Source: Alistipes sp. (GTDB taxonomy: Bacteria > Bacteroidota > Bacteroidia > Bacteroidales > Rikenellaceae). From it: 56,501 bases of DNA. The stretch spans positions 1-56,501 of the forward strand of contig JAFXLG010000071.1 in NCBI GenBank assembly GCA_017531305.1, written 5' to 3'. The position numbers and the translations under genes are program-made. Every line of letters starts with the position of its first letter. Position 1 is the first letter of the stretch. Shown here piece after piece: positions 34,112-43,594 of this stretch. The notes under the pieces are model-generated. The model saw nothing but the letters and a program-made list of their open reading frames with translations. It was not told the DNA's origin and searched no databases.

Positions 34112-37087
34112 ATGCAACTGCGAGGCAAGATACTATCACTCATCTTTGCGCTATTTTCTTTGTTTGGCGCATACGATCTGCACGCCCAATATTATAGTTG
34201 GGGTGCCGATCCTGCACGCTTTAAATGGATGGTGGCAAAAGGTGATAAATCGACTGTAATCTACCCCCAACACGCCTCGCGCATAGGTCTTACCACACAC
34301 TACTTCGCCGAGCGGATGAAGCCTTACGTATCGTACGGGCTACAGCTTCCGCCACTCAACCTGCCGTTTGTCGTACACCCCGAAAATATGCGTTCCAACG
34401 GACTTGTGATGTGGCTTCCCAAGCGCATAGAGTTTCTCTCCACGCCTTCGATTGACGGCTATTCGATGCCATGGATCAAGCAACTTGTCGCCCATGAGTA
34501 TCGTCATGCGGCACAATACAACAATCTGAATGTCGGAGTAGTCAAATTTCTGAGTTATCTGCTGGGCGAACAGAGTTCTACCGTGGGACTTATCTTTCTG
34601 CCACTATGGATGATGGAGGGCGATGCCACCATGTGTGAAACTCAGGCTTCGACCTTCGGACGAGCATTGCAACCATCCTTCACGCTCGAATATCGCGCCA
34701 TGGGCGACATTACCCAACGCTACCGCAATATAGACAAACTCTTCTGCGGATCGTACCGCGATTTCATTCCCGACCACTATCAGCTGGGCTACCAACTTGT
34801 GGCTCAAGGCGATGAGATGGCGGGCGAGGTGATGACCGACAAGATGGGAGCTTTTCGCGCCCGCCGCCCATGGTATATCATATCTACGGGTATGACGATG
34901 AAGAAACTCTTTGGCTTCAACATCAATACCCTTTTCGACAGCACATTTAATACCCTGACTAAGCATTGGGCATCCATACCTCAGGTGGATAATTCCTCCC
35001 GACTGCTCCCCGCACCCAAAATTACAAGCTACACCACATATTCCAATCCGATAGCCATCGGCGAGGAGTTGCTCATCACAAAGCGAGATTTAGACAAGCC
35101 TTCGCGTTTTGTCGCTCTCGACCCCAAAACGGGGCGTGAGCGCACACTCAGCTATACGGGTAACATCTCTACCCGACCAGCCTACGATAAAGTTAACAAC
35201 CGTATCTGGTGGACCGAATACAGACGTAGCACGATGTTCGAAGAGAAGGTGCTTTCGACACTATGCTACATGGATCTGGATCGGTTAAAGCCTCGTACCC
35301 AACCCATGCAAAAGAGAAATATCCTCTACCCCACACCCGACAACAAGGGTGGCTTGGCGTGGGCTGAATATGCGGCAGACGGACACTACTCATTCCACCA
35401 TCGCACGTGTGACGGCAAAGAGTTAGATGTAGAGCTTCCGTTTGGACTTGAGATACACTCTTTGGCGTGGGATAATCTCACCGATCTGCACTATTGTATC
35501 ATAACCTCCGACAAGGGTATGGCAATTTGCAGCATCGACTCCGAAGGCAAACTCTCTCACATCACTCAACCTGCATACATCACATTGAGTCGCCTGAGAG
35601 CCAAAGATGGCAAGCTCTACTTCGGCTCGATAGCTTCGGGCAAGGATGAAGTTCACTACATAGACCTCTCATCGCGCAAAGAGTATCAGATCTCGGAGTC
35701 AACCTACGGCTCATTCGATCCCGCGCCGATGGAGGATGGAATGGTCGTAATGACTACATACGATTCGATGGGATACCACCCTGCCGTGCAACACATCGAC
35801 AAAACGATACGCGAGATCGGCTACTCGCCTACTCCACTTAACTTGGTAAACCCTCCGCGCAAGAGTTGGGGTATAATAAATCTCGATACGGTCAGCATCG
35901 CTCAATCGGAATCTACACTCAACGCCTCACCTCGCAAAGTGCGCCGCTACCGTAAAGGGCTGACTCTGTTCAACTTCCACAGCTGGGCTCCACTCTCGTA
36001 CAACCCATTCCAACTTAGCGAGGATAGCTCCATCAGCCTCAATGCTGGAGCTACAATCATGACCCAAAACCTACTCTCTTCGATGCAGGGCTTCTTCAGC
36101 TATGGCTACAACCGCCATAACGGCAGCATCTGGAAGGGCGAATTACGTTATTACGGATTAGGTCCAACGATCAGCATCAATGCCACCTACGGAGGTCATC
36201 AAAACATCTACCCAATCTACACTTACGACCCCGAGAAGCATGAAATCAACCTCCCCGAAGCACCACACACAGGCAAATACTACTCTTTTGGAGTAAATAT
36301 TTCCCTGCCTCTGATGTTTGAGCGAGGTTATCACACGCGCTACCTCATTGCTTCCTCAGGATGGGACTATTCAAATGGATTGGTTGCCAATACAGGCAAA
36401 TTCAAGATAGATGAAAGCGGTATCAGCAATATCGCCACCATAGGTTATAAGAAGGGAATACATCTGACGCAGTTTGCATTGGCATTTCAGGATTTTGTCA
36501 AGCTCTCGCACCGCGATTTTGCACCCCGCTGGGGCGTTGTATCATCCGTAAACTACGCCATGAACCCTGCCAACGAGGGTTTTAGCGATCTCATTTCGCT
36601 CTACGCAAAGCTCTACACACCTGGAATTTTTGCACACAACTCTCTCTCTTTGGCTTTGGCTTATCAGACCTCGATCGGAGGCTTCAAAAGCTCCGATGCC
36701 CTATCTGCCCTACGCTTCAAGGCAACAAGGCTTCTGCCAAGAGGTTTCGATTCAACTCAGATCGAGAATCGTAACTACATCGCTGGCTCTATAAATTACC
36801 AATTCCCATTCTGGTATCCCGATGGCGGATGGCAGGGTATAATCTACTTTAAACGCTTGCGAGCAAACCTCGGATTTGACTATGCCCAATTCGAAAAAGC
36901 ATTTTTCCGTCAGGACGGCAAGCTCTACCACCAATTGCATCGAATCAACTCTTGGGGTGCAGATCTGATCGTGGATTGCAATCTACTGAGCCAACCAGCA
37001 GCTGGCACCACCGCCCTCAAATTCTCGGTTTACCGCCCCAACGAAGGAGGAATATTCTTCTCCGTAGGCATGGAATTGCCTTTCTAA
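34112..37087 (+). CDS. Large secreted protein: HEYRH zincin-like head, propeller and C-terminal barrel
   Basis: A 991-residue protein. Signal peptide about 1-25 (DLHAQ). The N-terminal part (about 60-290) carries LVAHEYRHAAQYNN with HExxH at residues 128-132 and MMEGDA with Glu169, 37 residues later, the ligand pattern of gluzincin metallopeptidases. Residues about 300-600 are repeating WD40/TolB-like strands (GRERTLSYTG, NNRIWWTEYR, DGKLYFGSIASGKDEVHYIDL). From about 640 to the end there are alternating aromatic strands ending GGIFFSVGMELPF, typical of an outer-membrane barrel with a terminal Phe. I know no named family with this order. It may be a surface protease or a structural relative with a dead site. 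It follows SUI1/YciH by 11 bp and precedes PBP1A. Confidence 0.7.
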   Translation: MQLRGKILSLIFALFSLFGAYDLHAQYYSWGADPARFKWMVAKGDKSTVIYPQHASRIGLTTHYFAERMKPYVSYGLQLPPLNLPFVVHPENMRSNGLVMWLPKRIEFLSTPSIDGYSMPWIKQLVAHEYRHAAQYNNLNVGVVKFLSYLLGEQSSTVGLIFLPLWMMEGDATMCETQASTFGRALQPSFTLEYRAMGDITQRYRNIDKLFCGSYRDFIPDHYQLGYQLVAQGDEMAGEVMTDKMGAFRARRPWYIISTGMTMKKLFGFNINTLFDSTFNTLTKHWASIPQVDNSSRLLPAPKITSYTTYSNPIAIGEELLITKRDLDKPSRFVALDPKTGRERTLSYTGNISTRPAYDKVNNRIWWTEYRRSTMFEEKVLSTLCYMDLDRLKPRTQPMQKRNILYPTPDNKGGLAWAEYAADGHYSFHHRTCDGKELDVELPFGLEIHSLAWDNLTDLHYCIITSDKGMAICSIDSEGKLSHITQPAYITLSRLRAKDGKLYFGSIASGKDEVHYIDLSSRKEYQISESTYGSFDPAPMEDGMVVMTTYDSMGYHPAVQHIDKTIREIGYSPTPLNLVNPPRKSWGIINLDTVSIAQSESTLNASPRKVRRYRKGLTLFNFHSWAPLSYNPFQLSEDSSISLNAGATIMTQNLLSSMQGFFSYGYNRHNGSIWKGELRYYGLGPTISINATYGGHQNIYPIYTYDPEKHEINLPEAPHTGKYYSFGVNISLPLMFERGYHTRYLIASSGWDYSNGLVANTGKFKIDESGISNIATIGYKKGIHLTQFALAFQDFVKLSHRDFAPRWGVVSSVNYAMNPANEGFSDLISLYAKLYTPGIFAHNSLSLALAYQTSIGGFKSSDALSALRFKATRLLPRGFDSTQIENRNYIAGSINYQFPFWYPDGGWQGIIYFKRLRANLGFDYAQFEKAFFRQDGKLYHQLHRINSWGADLIVDCNLLSQPAAGTTALKFSVYRPNEGGIFFSVGMELPF

Positions 37088-37152
37088 TGGGGTAAAATCT
37101 CACTTATAGCGTTATTATGCATGATGTGGCTAAATTTATAAAAATAAATTTA

Positions 37153-37160
37153 TAACTTTG
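37153..37160 (+). promoter_or_regulatory. -7 box of the PBP1A gene
   Basis: TAACTTTG followed by CACG, 30 bp before the ATG at 37190. No clear -33 TTTG at the right spacing. Confidence 0.5.
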
Positions 37161-37189
37161 CACGTTGGATAAATAGCGAAAGTAGTTTG

Positions 37190-39589
37190 ATGAAGAATTT
37201 TTTTAAATCTCAGAAGAATATCATAAAGCTGATGTGGATCTGCGTGATGGGTCCCGTGGCTTTGATCTTTTTGATGCTCACATTTGCTGCATTGGGCATC
37301 TTTGGGCGTATGCCTTCGTTCGAGGAGCTGGAGAATCCCAAAAGCAACCTCGCCACAGAGATTTACGGTGACAATGGTCACGTCATAGGCACTTTCTTTG
37401 TGCAGAATCGCTCCTTCGTGCAGTATGAGGAGCTTTTCCCTGAAGATCCAGCACGTCATATCTCGCTCGATGGAAGAGATGTACCTCCCGTGGTAGCCGC
37501 ATTGATCGCTACCGAGGATGTACGTTTTCGCAGCCATTCGGGTATCGATATTCCTTCGCTGTTCCGCGTAGGAATCAAGACCATCGCTTTGCAGAACCAC
37601 TCTCAGGGAGGTGGTAGTACCATCACCCAGCAGTTGGCAAAGAATCTTTTCCCTCGTGATACGGTGCGTAATCGTGGCAAGATCGGACGTACGATGAAAC
37701 TCGTGCAGTCGAAGTTCAAGGAGTGGATCACGGCTCTGAAGCTGGAGCATAACTATACCAAAGATGAGATCGCTGCAATGTATCTGAACATCGTGGGTTA
37801 TGGCTCCAATGCCTATGGTATCAAGTCGGCTGCCAGTACCTTTTTCGGCAAGTCACCAGAGGAGTTGAACATTCAGGAGGCAGCTATGCTTGTCGGCGTG
37901 GTAAACGCTCCTACTCGCTACTCTCCTGTAAGAAATCCTGAGAACGCTTTGGCACGCCGCAATTTGGTGCTTGACCGTATGCGCTCGGCAGGAGCCATCT
38001 CGCGCAAAGTGTGCGATTCGCTCTCGGCTCTGCCCATCACACTCCAATACAAACCTATCTCTCACAACGAGGGAGAGGCTACATATTTCCGTGAGATGTT
38101 GCGTAACGTCATGAATGCCAAGCGTCCTACCCGCCGTCAGTTCCTCACCGATTGGGATTACGAGCAGGCAATAAAGGAGTATGACGAGAATCCACTTTAC
38201 GGCTGGTGCTTGAAAAACAAGAAGGCTGACGGCTCCAACTACAATATCTATCGCGATGGTTTGCGCATCTACACCACCATCAGCCCTGCCATGCAGGAGT
38301 ACGCCGAGTACGCCGTGCAGAAACAGATGGAGTCGGTGATTCAGCCTCGTATGGATCGACAGGTTAAAGCCACAGGAGTTCTTTTCCAAGATACCGAGCC
38401 AGAGGAGAGAGAGGCAATCATCAAGCGCGCCATGAAGAATTCGGATCGCTATCGCGAGCACAAGAAGTTGGGCATGAGCGAGAAGGAGATCTTCGCCTCA
38501 TTCGACAAGAAGTGCAAGATGCGAATCTTTACATTCAAGGGCGAGCGCGACACACTTTTGTCTCCAAGGGATTCTATCCTCCACCACAAGCGTATCATGC
38601 GCGCCAGCTTGGTAGCGATGGATCCTCGTACGGGTCACGTCAAGGCGTATGTCGGAGGTCCTAACTTCCGCTACTTCAAGTACGATATGGCTAAGCAGGG
38701 TAAGCGACAGATCGGCTCTACGGTAAAGCCTTTCATCTACACCTTCGCCATCGACCAGCTTGGACTTACCCCTTGTACCTATGCCCCTAACCTGCCTGTG
38801 TCGATCGAGACTCCTGCAGGTATCTGGTCTCCTAAGGAGGCTGGTAAGGTTGAGTATGACGGAGTGCAGCACCCTCTTTATTGGGGTTTGGCAAACTCTC
38901 GCAACAACTACTCAGCATGGATCATGAAGCAGGCAAAACAGCCTGAGACGGTTGCAGACTTCCTGCACAACATGGGTATCCGCAGCTATATCTACCCAGC
39001 ATACGCACTCTGTTTGGGAGCCTTCGAGTCAAATGTATTCGAGTTGGTTTCTGCCTACTCAACATTCGTAAACGAGGGAGTTCACATTGATCCTATTTTT
39101 GTTACTCGCATCGAGGATCGTCAGGGTAATCTGATCTCAAGTTTTATCCCCAAATCGCAGGATGCAGTCAACAAACATACGGCATACACCATGCTCACCA
39201 TGCTTCAGCGTGTAATCACCGCTGGTACGGGAGGTCGCCTTCAGTGGCAGTTCGGCATGGAGAATATGGAGATTGGCGGTAAAACAGGTACTTCAAACGA
39301 GAACCGCGATGCATGGTTCATGTGCGTCATGCCGCAGCTCGTGGCAGGCTCATGGGTAGGTGGTGAGGATCAGTCGGTACACCTCAACAATCAGGGAGAG
39401 GGTAGTATCATGGCATTGCCTATCGTGGGCGAGTTCCTCAAAAAGGTTTACGATGACAAGACTTTGGGCATCAGCCGTAACGCCAAATTCTCACGCCCCG
39501 AGGGGTGGCAATCATACGACTGTCCTAAGGAGATGGCTGCAGACGCCAACGTGGCAGCAGACCAACATTCAGACGAATTTTTTAATTAA
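37190..39589 (+). CDS. Penicillin-binding protein 1A (transglycosylase/transpeptidase)
   Basis: A 799-residue bifunctional class A PBP that polymerises and cross-links peptidoglycan outside the inner membrane. One N-terminal transmembrane helix (about 15-38). GT51 domain: ATEDVRFRSHSGID with catalytic Glu109, QGGGSTITQQLAKNLF (about 140-155) and MLVGVVNAPTRYSP. Transpeptidase: SxxK is Ser510-Thr-Val-Lys513, SxN is SRN (NSRNNYS), and KTGT begins at Lys698. I use ATG 37190; a TTG one codon earlier is less likely. The 3' neighbour asd makes diaminopimelate precursors for the same wall polymer; both may be in one transcript. Confidence 0.95.
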   Translation: MKNFFKSQKNIIKLMWICVMGPVALIFLMLTFAALGIFGRMPSFEELENPKSNLATEIYGDNGHVIGTFFVQNRSFVQYEELFPEDPARHISLDGRDVPPVVAALIATEDVRFRSHSGIDIPSLFRVGIKTIALQNHSQGGGSTITQQLAKNLFPRDTVRNRGKIGRTMKLVQSKFKEWITALKLEHNYTKDEIAAMYLNIVGYGSNAYGIKSAASTFFGKSPEELNIQEAAMLVGVVNAPTRYSPVRNPENALARRNLVLDRMRSAGAISRKVCDSLSALPITLQYKPISHNEGEATYFREMLRNVMNAKRPTRRQFLTDWDYEQAIKEYDENPLYGWCLKNKKADGSNYNIYRDGLRIYTTISPAMQEYAEYAVQKQMESVIQPRMDRQVKATGVLFQDTEPEEREAIIKRAMKNSDRYREHKKLGMSEKEIFASFDKKCKMRIFTFKGERDTLLSPRDSILHHKRIMRASLVAMDPRTGHVKAYVGGPNFRYFKYDMAKQGKRQIGSTVKPFIYTFAIDQLGLTPCTYAPNLPVSIETPAGIWSPKEAGKVEYDGVQHPLYWGLANSRNNYSAWIMKQAKQPETVADFLHNMGIRSYIYPAYALCLGAFESNVFELVSAYSTFVNEGVHIDPIFVTRIEDRQGNLISSFIPKSQDAVNKHTAYTMLTMLQRVITAGTGGRLQWQFGMENMEIGGKTGTSNENRDAWFMCVMPQLVAGSWVGGEDQSVHLNNQGEGSIMALPIVGEFLKKVYDDKTLGISRNAKFSRPEGWQSYDCPKEMAADANVAADQHSDEFFN

Positions 39590-39601
39590 CCAATAAACAA
39601 C

Positions 39602-39649
39602 ATGAAGCCGTTAGGCAAACCTTATGTCGGATGGGCTTCCAATTTATAA
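39602..39649 (+). other. 15-codon mini-ORF just before asd
   Basis: ATG at 39602 opens MKPLGKPYVGWASNL and stops at TAA 39647-39649, three bases before the asd ATG. AAGCC near its start can pair with GGCTT near its end. It could be a coupled leader peptide. It is not rich in Lys, Thr or Met codons, so classic attenuation is not indicated. It may be chance. Confidence 0.25.
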
Positions 39650-39652
39650 CAC

Positions 39653-40660
39653 ATGAAAATTGCAATTGTAGGCGCAAGTGGCGCAGTAGGTCAGGAGTTT
39701 CTGACAATACTCAATGAGAGAGTTGATTTCCCGATAGATGAATTGGTATTGTTCGGTTCGGAGCGTAGTGCAGGACGTAAATATAACTTTAGAGGTAAAG
39801 AGATCGAGGTTAAATTGCTCCAGCATAATGATGACTTCAAGGATATCGATATAGCCCTCACTTCAGCAGGTGCTTCGACCTCTAAGGAGTACGCCCAGAC
39901 CATCACCAAGCATGATACATTGATGATCGACAATTCAAGTGCCTTCCGCATGGATGAGGATGTGCCATTGGTTGTGCCTGAGGTTAATGCCGAGGATGCT
40001 CTGAACGCTCCACGCCGCATTATCGCCAACCCAAACTGCACCACAATCCAGATGGTGGTAGCACTCAACGCTATCGAGAAACTCTCGCACATCAAACGAG
40101 TACACGTTGCCACCTACCAGTCGGCAAGTGGTGGCGGTGCGCAGGCTATGGCTGAGTTGGAAAATCAGTATAAGCAGATCGTTGCGGGCAAGGAGCCTAC
40201 GGTAGAGAAGTTCGCCTACCAGTTAGCATTCAACGTCATTCCTCACATTGATGTCTTCACCGAGAACGACTACACCAAGGAGGAGATGAAAATGTACCAC
40301 GAGACTCGCAAAATCATGCACTCCGACATCAAGGTTTCGGCTACCTGTGTGCGTGTTCCTGTCATGCGCGCCCATTCGGAGAGTATCTGGTTGGAGACAG
40401 AGCGCGAGATCTCGGCTAAGGAGGCACGCGAGGCATTCCAATCGAGCGTAGGCTTGGTATTGATGGATGAGCCTGAGCAGAAGATCTACCCTATGCCACT
40501 CTTTATCGCAGGCAAGGATCCAGTCTATGTAGGTCGTGTGCGTAAGGATATCAGCACCGAGAACGGACTTTCGTTCTGGTGTGTAGCAGACCAGATCAAG
40601 AAGGGTGCGGCACTCAACGCTTTGCAGATCGCCGAGTGGATCATCCGCAACCGCAAGTAA
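39653..40660 (+). CDS. asd: Aspartate-semialdehyde dehydrogenase
   Basis: A 335-residue NADP-dependent enzyme that reduces aspartyl-phosphate to aspartate semialdehyde, the branch point to lysine/diaminopimelate, threonine and methionine. Seen: [13 protein letters not shown] (NADP loop, 4-16), [18 protein letters not shown], the catalytic Cys129 in [10 protein letters not shown], and [13 protein letters not shown]. The substrate-handling [10 protein letters not shown] follows. Length is normal. It begins 63 bp after the PBP1A gene and ends at a strong terminator. Confidence 0.97.
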   Translation: MKIAIVGASGAVGQEFLTILNERVDFPIDELVLFGSERSAGRKYNFRGKEIEVKLLQHNDDFKDIDIALTSAGASTSKEYAQTITKHDTLMIDNSSAFRMDEDVPLVVPEVNAEDALNAPRRIIANPNCTTIQMVVALNAIEKLSHIKRVHVATYQSASGGGAQAMAELENQYKQIVAGKEPTVEKFAYQLAFNVIPHIDVFTENDYTKEEMKMYHETRKIMHSDIKVSATCVRVPVMRAHSESIWLETEREISAKEAREAFQSSVGLVLMDEPEQKIYPMPLFIAGKDPVYVGRVRKDISTENGLSFWCVADQIKKGAALNALQIAEWIIRNRK

Positions 40661-40682
40661 AAGATTTATACTTAAAAATAAG

Positions 40683-40723
40683 AAAGAGGTTGTCCAACAA
40701 GTTTTTTGAAGGACAACCTCTTT
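40683..40723 (+). terminator. Terminator of asd
   Basis: A 13-bp perfect stem, AAAGAGGTTGTCC (40683-40695) with GGACAACCTCTTT (40711-40723), 15-base loop containing six T. Confidence 0.8.
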
Positions 40724-40728
40724 ACGTT

Positions 40729-40850
40729 GAAGTTGTATAACGAGGGGGATTTTTAGGACTGCGAAGCACTTAAAACCGCAGCATACTAAGCGTATGTGAG
40801 GATTTTAGGGGCGAGCGTGACGCCAAAATCACCTTGTTATACAAAACTTC
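40729..40850. repeat. Structured inverted-repeat element (about 122 bp)
   Basis: The ends are GAAGTTGTATAAC (40729-40741) and GTTATACAAAACTTC (40836-40850), complementary except for two extra bases. The pairing continues imperfectly inward (GAGGGGGATTTT with AAAATCACCTT). A central hairpin CATAC-TAAGC-GTATG lies near 40783-40797. No coding capacity. A possible half copy, TTTGTATAGCAAGGGGG, lies at 53461-53477, also right after a terminator. A MITE or a REP-like structural repeat fits best. Confidence 0.5.
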
Positions 40851-40911
40851 TTTTTGTTGGCATTAACATTATAAATCTTGGGTTTCCAAACCTCGACTTT
40901 CGGCTCATATA

Positions 40912-43281
40912 TTACATTCTTGACTCGCCTTCGGTCTTCTCCACTGTTCGGGCGCGGAACTGCTTACCACTCTTGAAGCTCCATGTCAAACCCAAACGCA
41001 CTCGCATTCGCTCGTTAAAGCCATCCTGACGCAAGACTCTGGAGAACTCCTCCCCGCCGAAGATAAGTTTCTGACGGCGTGGTACAAGCTCGTTGAGCAT
41101 ACATGAGATGGTCCACTGATCCTTGATTTGCTTCTTAAGTGTGAGTGATAAAGAGTGTTTGCTCTTAACTTTTACGTTACTCACCACCACATCGGTATGC
41201 CCCCAATAATCAACGTCCACGTAGAATGACTTAGGCAGAGTAAAGGTCATCGAAGAGTTCCACTGCATGAATGAATTATGCTCTGTTGCAGATTCCGAAG
41301 TGAGTTTCTGCTCCTGAATACCTCCCGTCAGATTTGTGTTCCACGTCCACCACTTCGCAAGCGTCACAGGTAGGCTCGCAGAAGCTACATATTGGTGTAA
41401 CACAGGCATATTCACAATCGTCAGGTTCATCATCTGTGTATCCAACTCGTCTGCTATGATCATCTGCTGGATAGCATCCTTCTGACGCTTTACCGCCAAC
41501 GTAAGGCTATACTTCTGCGCTACGACAGCTGTCAAGGAGTAGGTGTTGATATAAGCAGGATTAAGCATAGGATTTCCCGTCTGATAGGTATAATCCGAGA
41601 TCTGCATACGGTCGGGTGTCAAGTTCCAGAAGTTCGGGCGCGAGATTGAACGCGAATACTGCGCTACCAGCGAATGGCGTCCCTGCTTATCCAACGCAAA
41701 TGAGAAATTGGCATTAGGGAATATCGAAAAATACTCTTGTCCCACATCAGAGTCCTTGCCATCGGTGTAGGTATATTCGCCTCGCAAACCTACAACGGCA
41801 CTAAAACGCCCCTTGCGAAGTGTTGCGGTAGCGTATGCCGCAGCGATATTCTCGGTGTAGGAGATATCATAATCGCTCACCGTTGATGGTACCCACGCCG
41901 AGCCTTTCAGGTAGCGATATGTAGCATCGGCATTAATCTCGTTGTAGGTATATTTTGCGCCATACTTCAAGACTGCCGCCTGACTCAGCACCTTTTCGCG
42001 CGCCAACGAAGCTGTCGCTACGCGGAATAGGTTGTTGTTGTGGTAGAAGTATGTAGAATCTGTTGTGATGCCCATTGCCGACTGCTTGGTCTGGCTATCG
42101 TTTCGTGAATAAGAGTCGCGATGGGTATATTCGCCAATAAATTTCAGATTTGAGCCCTTATCATCGGTCTTAAAGATGTAATTTGCCGTTGCCGAATATG
42201 TATCACGAACCGATGAAGAATCATAAAAGCTGTCGTTTAGAACCTCTCCCTCGGGGGTAACCATCTTTGTCCACGAATCGGTTGGCTGAATATCCTTATT
42301 CGTATTATACCCCAACGAAAGAGCTACCGAGTGGCGTGGGTTAATCTCGGCAAAAGCCGAAAAATGAGCTCCGCCCGTAGTACCTTTGTTGGGTAATTCG
42401 GTTGCCGATTCAAGATGGGAAGCTGAATTGTGATAAGTGGTATTCTCATTCACGTTAAAGACATATTTATATTCCGAATACCACCCCGAAGCCGAGAGGT
42501 CGAACTTACCCACATGAGCATTAATCGAAGCCGAAGGATCATAATCCCATCCCAAGCCCTTAAAACTCTGATTGGAATACATGCTCACCGATCCCATCAC
42601 ACCGTTATCCAGACGGCGGCGCAACCATATCTTGATTATTCCAGCCGAGGAGTCGGCATCATGGTCGGCACCTGTCTGTGGGATGATCTCGATCTTCGAT
42701 ATATCCTCGGCACGCAGATTTTTCAGGTAACGTACCTGATCCTCCACCGAGAGTTTCAGCTCGCGATCGTTGATAAAGAGTCGCGCACCCGAAGCACCGT
42801 TAATCGAAATCTCATCGTCCTTGAGCCACACACCCGGCGATTGACGTAAAAGTTCATCTCCCGTACGACCTACGGCTGATGCCGAGTTAGTGATATCAAC
42901 CACAAAACGATCAGCCTCGCGGCGAATCATATTTGCCTGCACCACAACTTCGCCAATCTGAGTCGAAGACTCCTCCAAAGTCAAAACACCCAAGTCACTA
43001 TCTGCCGAAACTTTGATTTTACGACTCAGGCTTTTGTAACCCACATAATCCACCGAAAGGTCATACTCGCCTGCCGAGAGTCGCAAGACAAAATAACCCT
43101 TATCATCGGTTGTCGAGCCATCGCGCTGCACACCGCCCTGCATGGCCACAACGGTGGCATAACTAATGCTCTCGCCTTTGGCATTTACCACACGACCACT
43201 CACCGTTTGCTGAGTTCTCGCCCAGAGTTGGGCGCAACTGAGGATGCTTAGGAGCATCACGAGAAATGATAATTTCTTCAT
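40912..43281 (-). CDS. TonB-receptor-like outer-membrane beta-barrel protein
   Basis: A 789-residue outer-membrane protein: signal peptide (about 1-22, LWA/R), a carboxypeptidase-regulatory-like domain (about 25-115: VSGRVVNAKGESISYATVV, DYVGYKS), a plug domain (about 120-225: LLRQSPGVWLKDDEISING, FINDREL, IEIIPQTGADHDADSSAGII) and an outer-membrane barrel to about 780. It is in the OMP_b-brl_3 group like the protein at 638-3505 but only distantly similar and without the Gly-rich tail. No SusD-like gene accompanies it. Substrate unknown. A -7 box, TATATTTG on the minus strand (43358-43351), lies upstream. Confidence 0.88.
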   Translation of the reverse strand: MKKLSFLVMLLSILSCAQLWARTQQTVSGRVVNAKGESISYATVVAMQGGVQRDGSTTDDKGYFVLRLSAGEYDLSVDYVGYKSLSRKIKVSADSDLGVLTLEESSTQIGEVVVQANMIRREADRFVVDITNSASAVGRTGDELLRQSPGVWLKDDEISINGASGARLFINDRELKLSVEDQVRYLKNLRAEDISKIEIIPQTGADHDADSSAGIIKIWLRRRLDNGVMGSVSMYSNQSFKGLGWDYDPSASINAHVGKFDLSASGWYSEYKYVFNVNENTTYHNSASHLESATELPNKGTTGGAHFSAFAEINPRHSVALSLGYNTNKDIQPTDSWTKMVTPEGEVLNDSFYDSSSVRDTYSATANYIFKTDDKGSNLKFIGEYTHRDSYSRNDSQTKQSAMGITTDSTYFYHNNNLFRVATASLAREKVLSQAAVLKYGAKYTYNEINADATYRYLKGSAWVPSTVSDYDISYTENIAAAYATATLRKGRFSAVVGLRGEYTYTDGKDSDVGQEYFSIFPNANFSFALDKQGRHSLVAQYSRSISRPNFWNLTPDRMQISDYTYQTGNPMLNPAYINTYSLTAVVAQKYSLTLAVKRQKDAIQQMIIADELDTQMMNLTIVNMPVLHQYVASASLPVTLAKWWTWNTNLTGGIQEQKLTSESATEHNSFMQWNSSMTFTLPKSFYVDVDYWGHTDVVVSNVKVKSKHSLSLTLKKQIKDQWTISCMLNELVPRRQKLIFGGEEFSRVLRQDGFNERMRVRLGLTWSFKSGKQFRARTVEKTEGESRM

Positions 43282-43594
43282 AGTTGAGAATTTTTTGTTT
43301 GTTGTAACTTTTTTAAAGTTGAGATTTATAGTTTCTTATGTTTGACAAGGCAAATATACAAAAAATTCGCTACTTTGTATCACATAGTTATGTTTTTTAT
43401 ACAGTTTTTTTTTATACCTATATCTTAAATATCTGTAAACTTAAATTTGCACCCTTGCTACATATCATTAGTCGCTCACGAGATATAAAAAACTACACAT
43501 ACTATAAATTTTTTCTTCGCAAGGGCGCAAACTTCAGAAAATTATCACTAACTTAGAGCCAATTATGATATCTAAAACTAAAACCACATAAACT
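43282..43594. promoter_or_regulatory. Divergent promoter region with a long-range inverted repeat
   Basis: The 313-bp gap holds TATATTTG on the minus strand (43358-43351) for the barrel gene and TAAATTTG (43442-43449) for the oxidoreductase gene. TTTGCACCCTTGC (43446-43458) and GCAAGGGCGCAAA (43519-43531) are complementary at 12 of 13 positions; the left arm overlaps the plus-strand -7 box. The rest is AT-rich. Confidence 0.4.
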
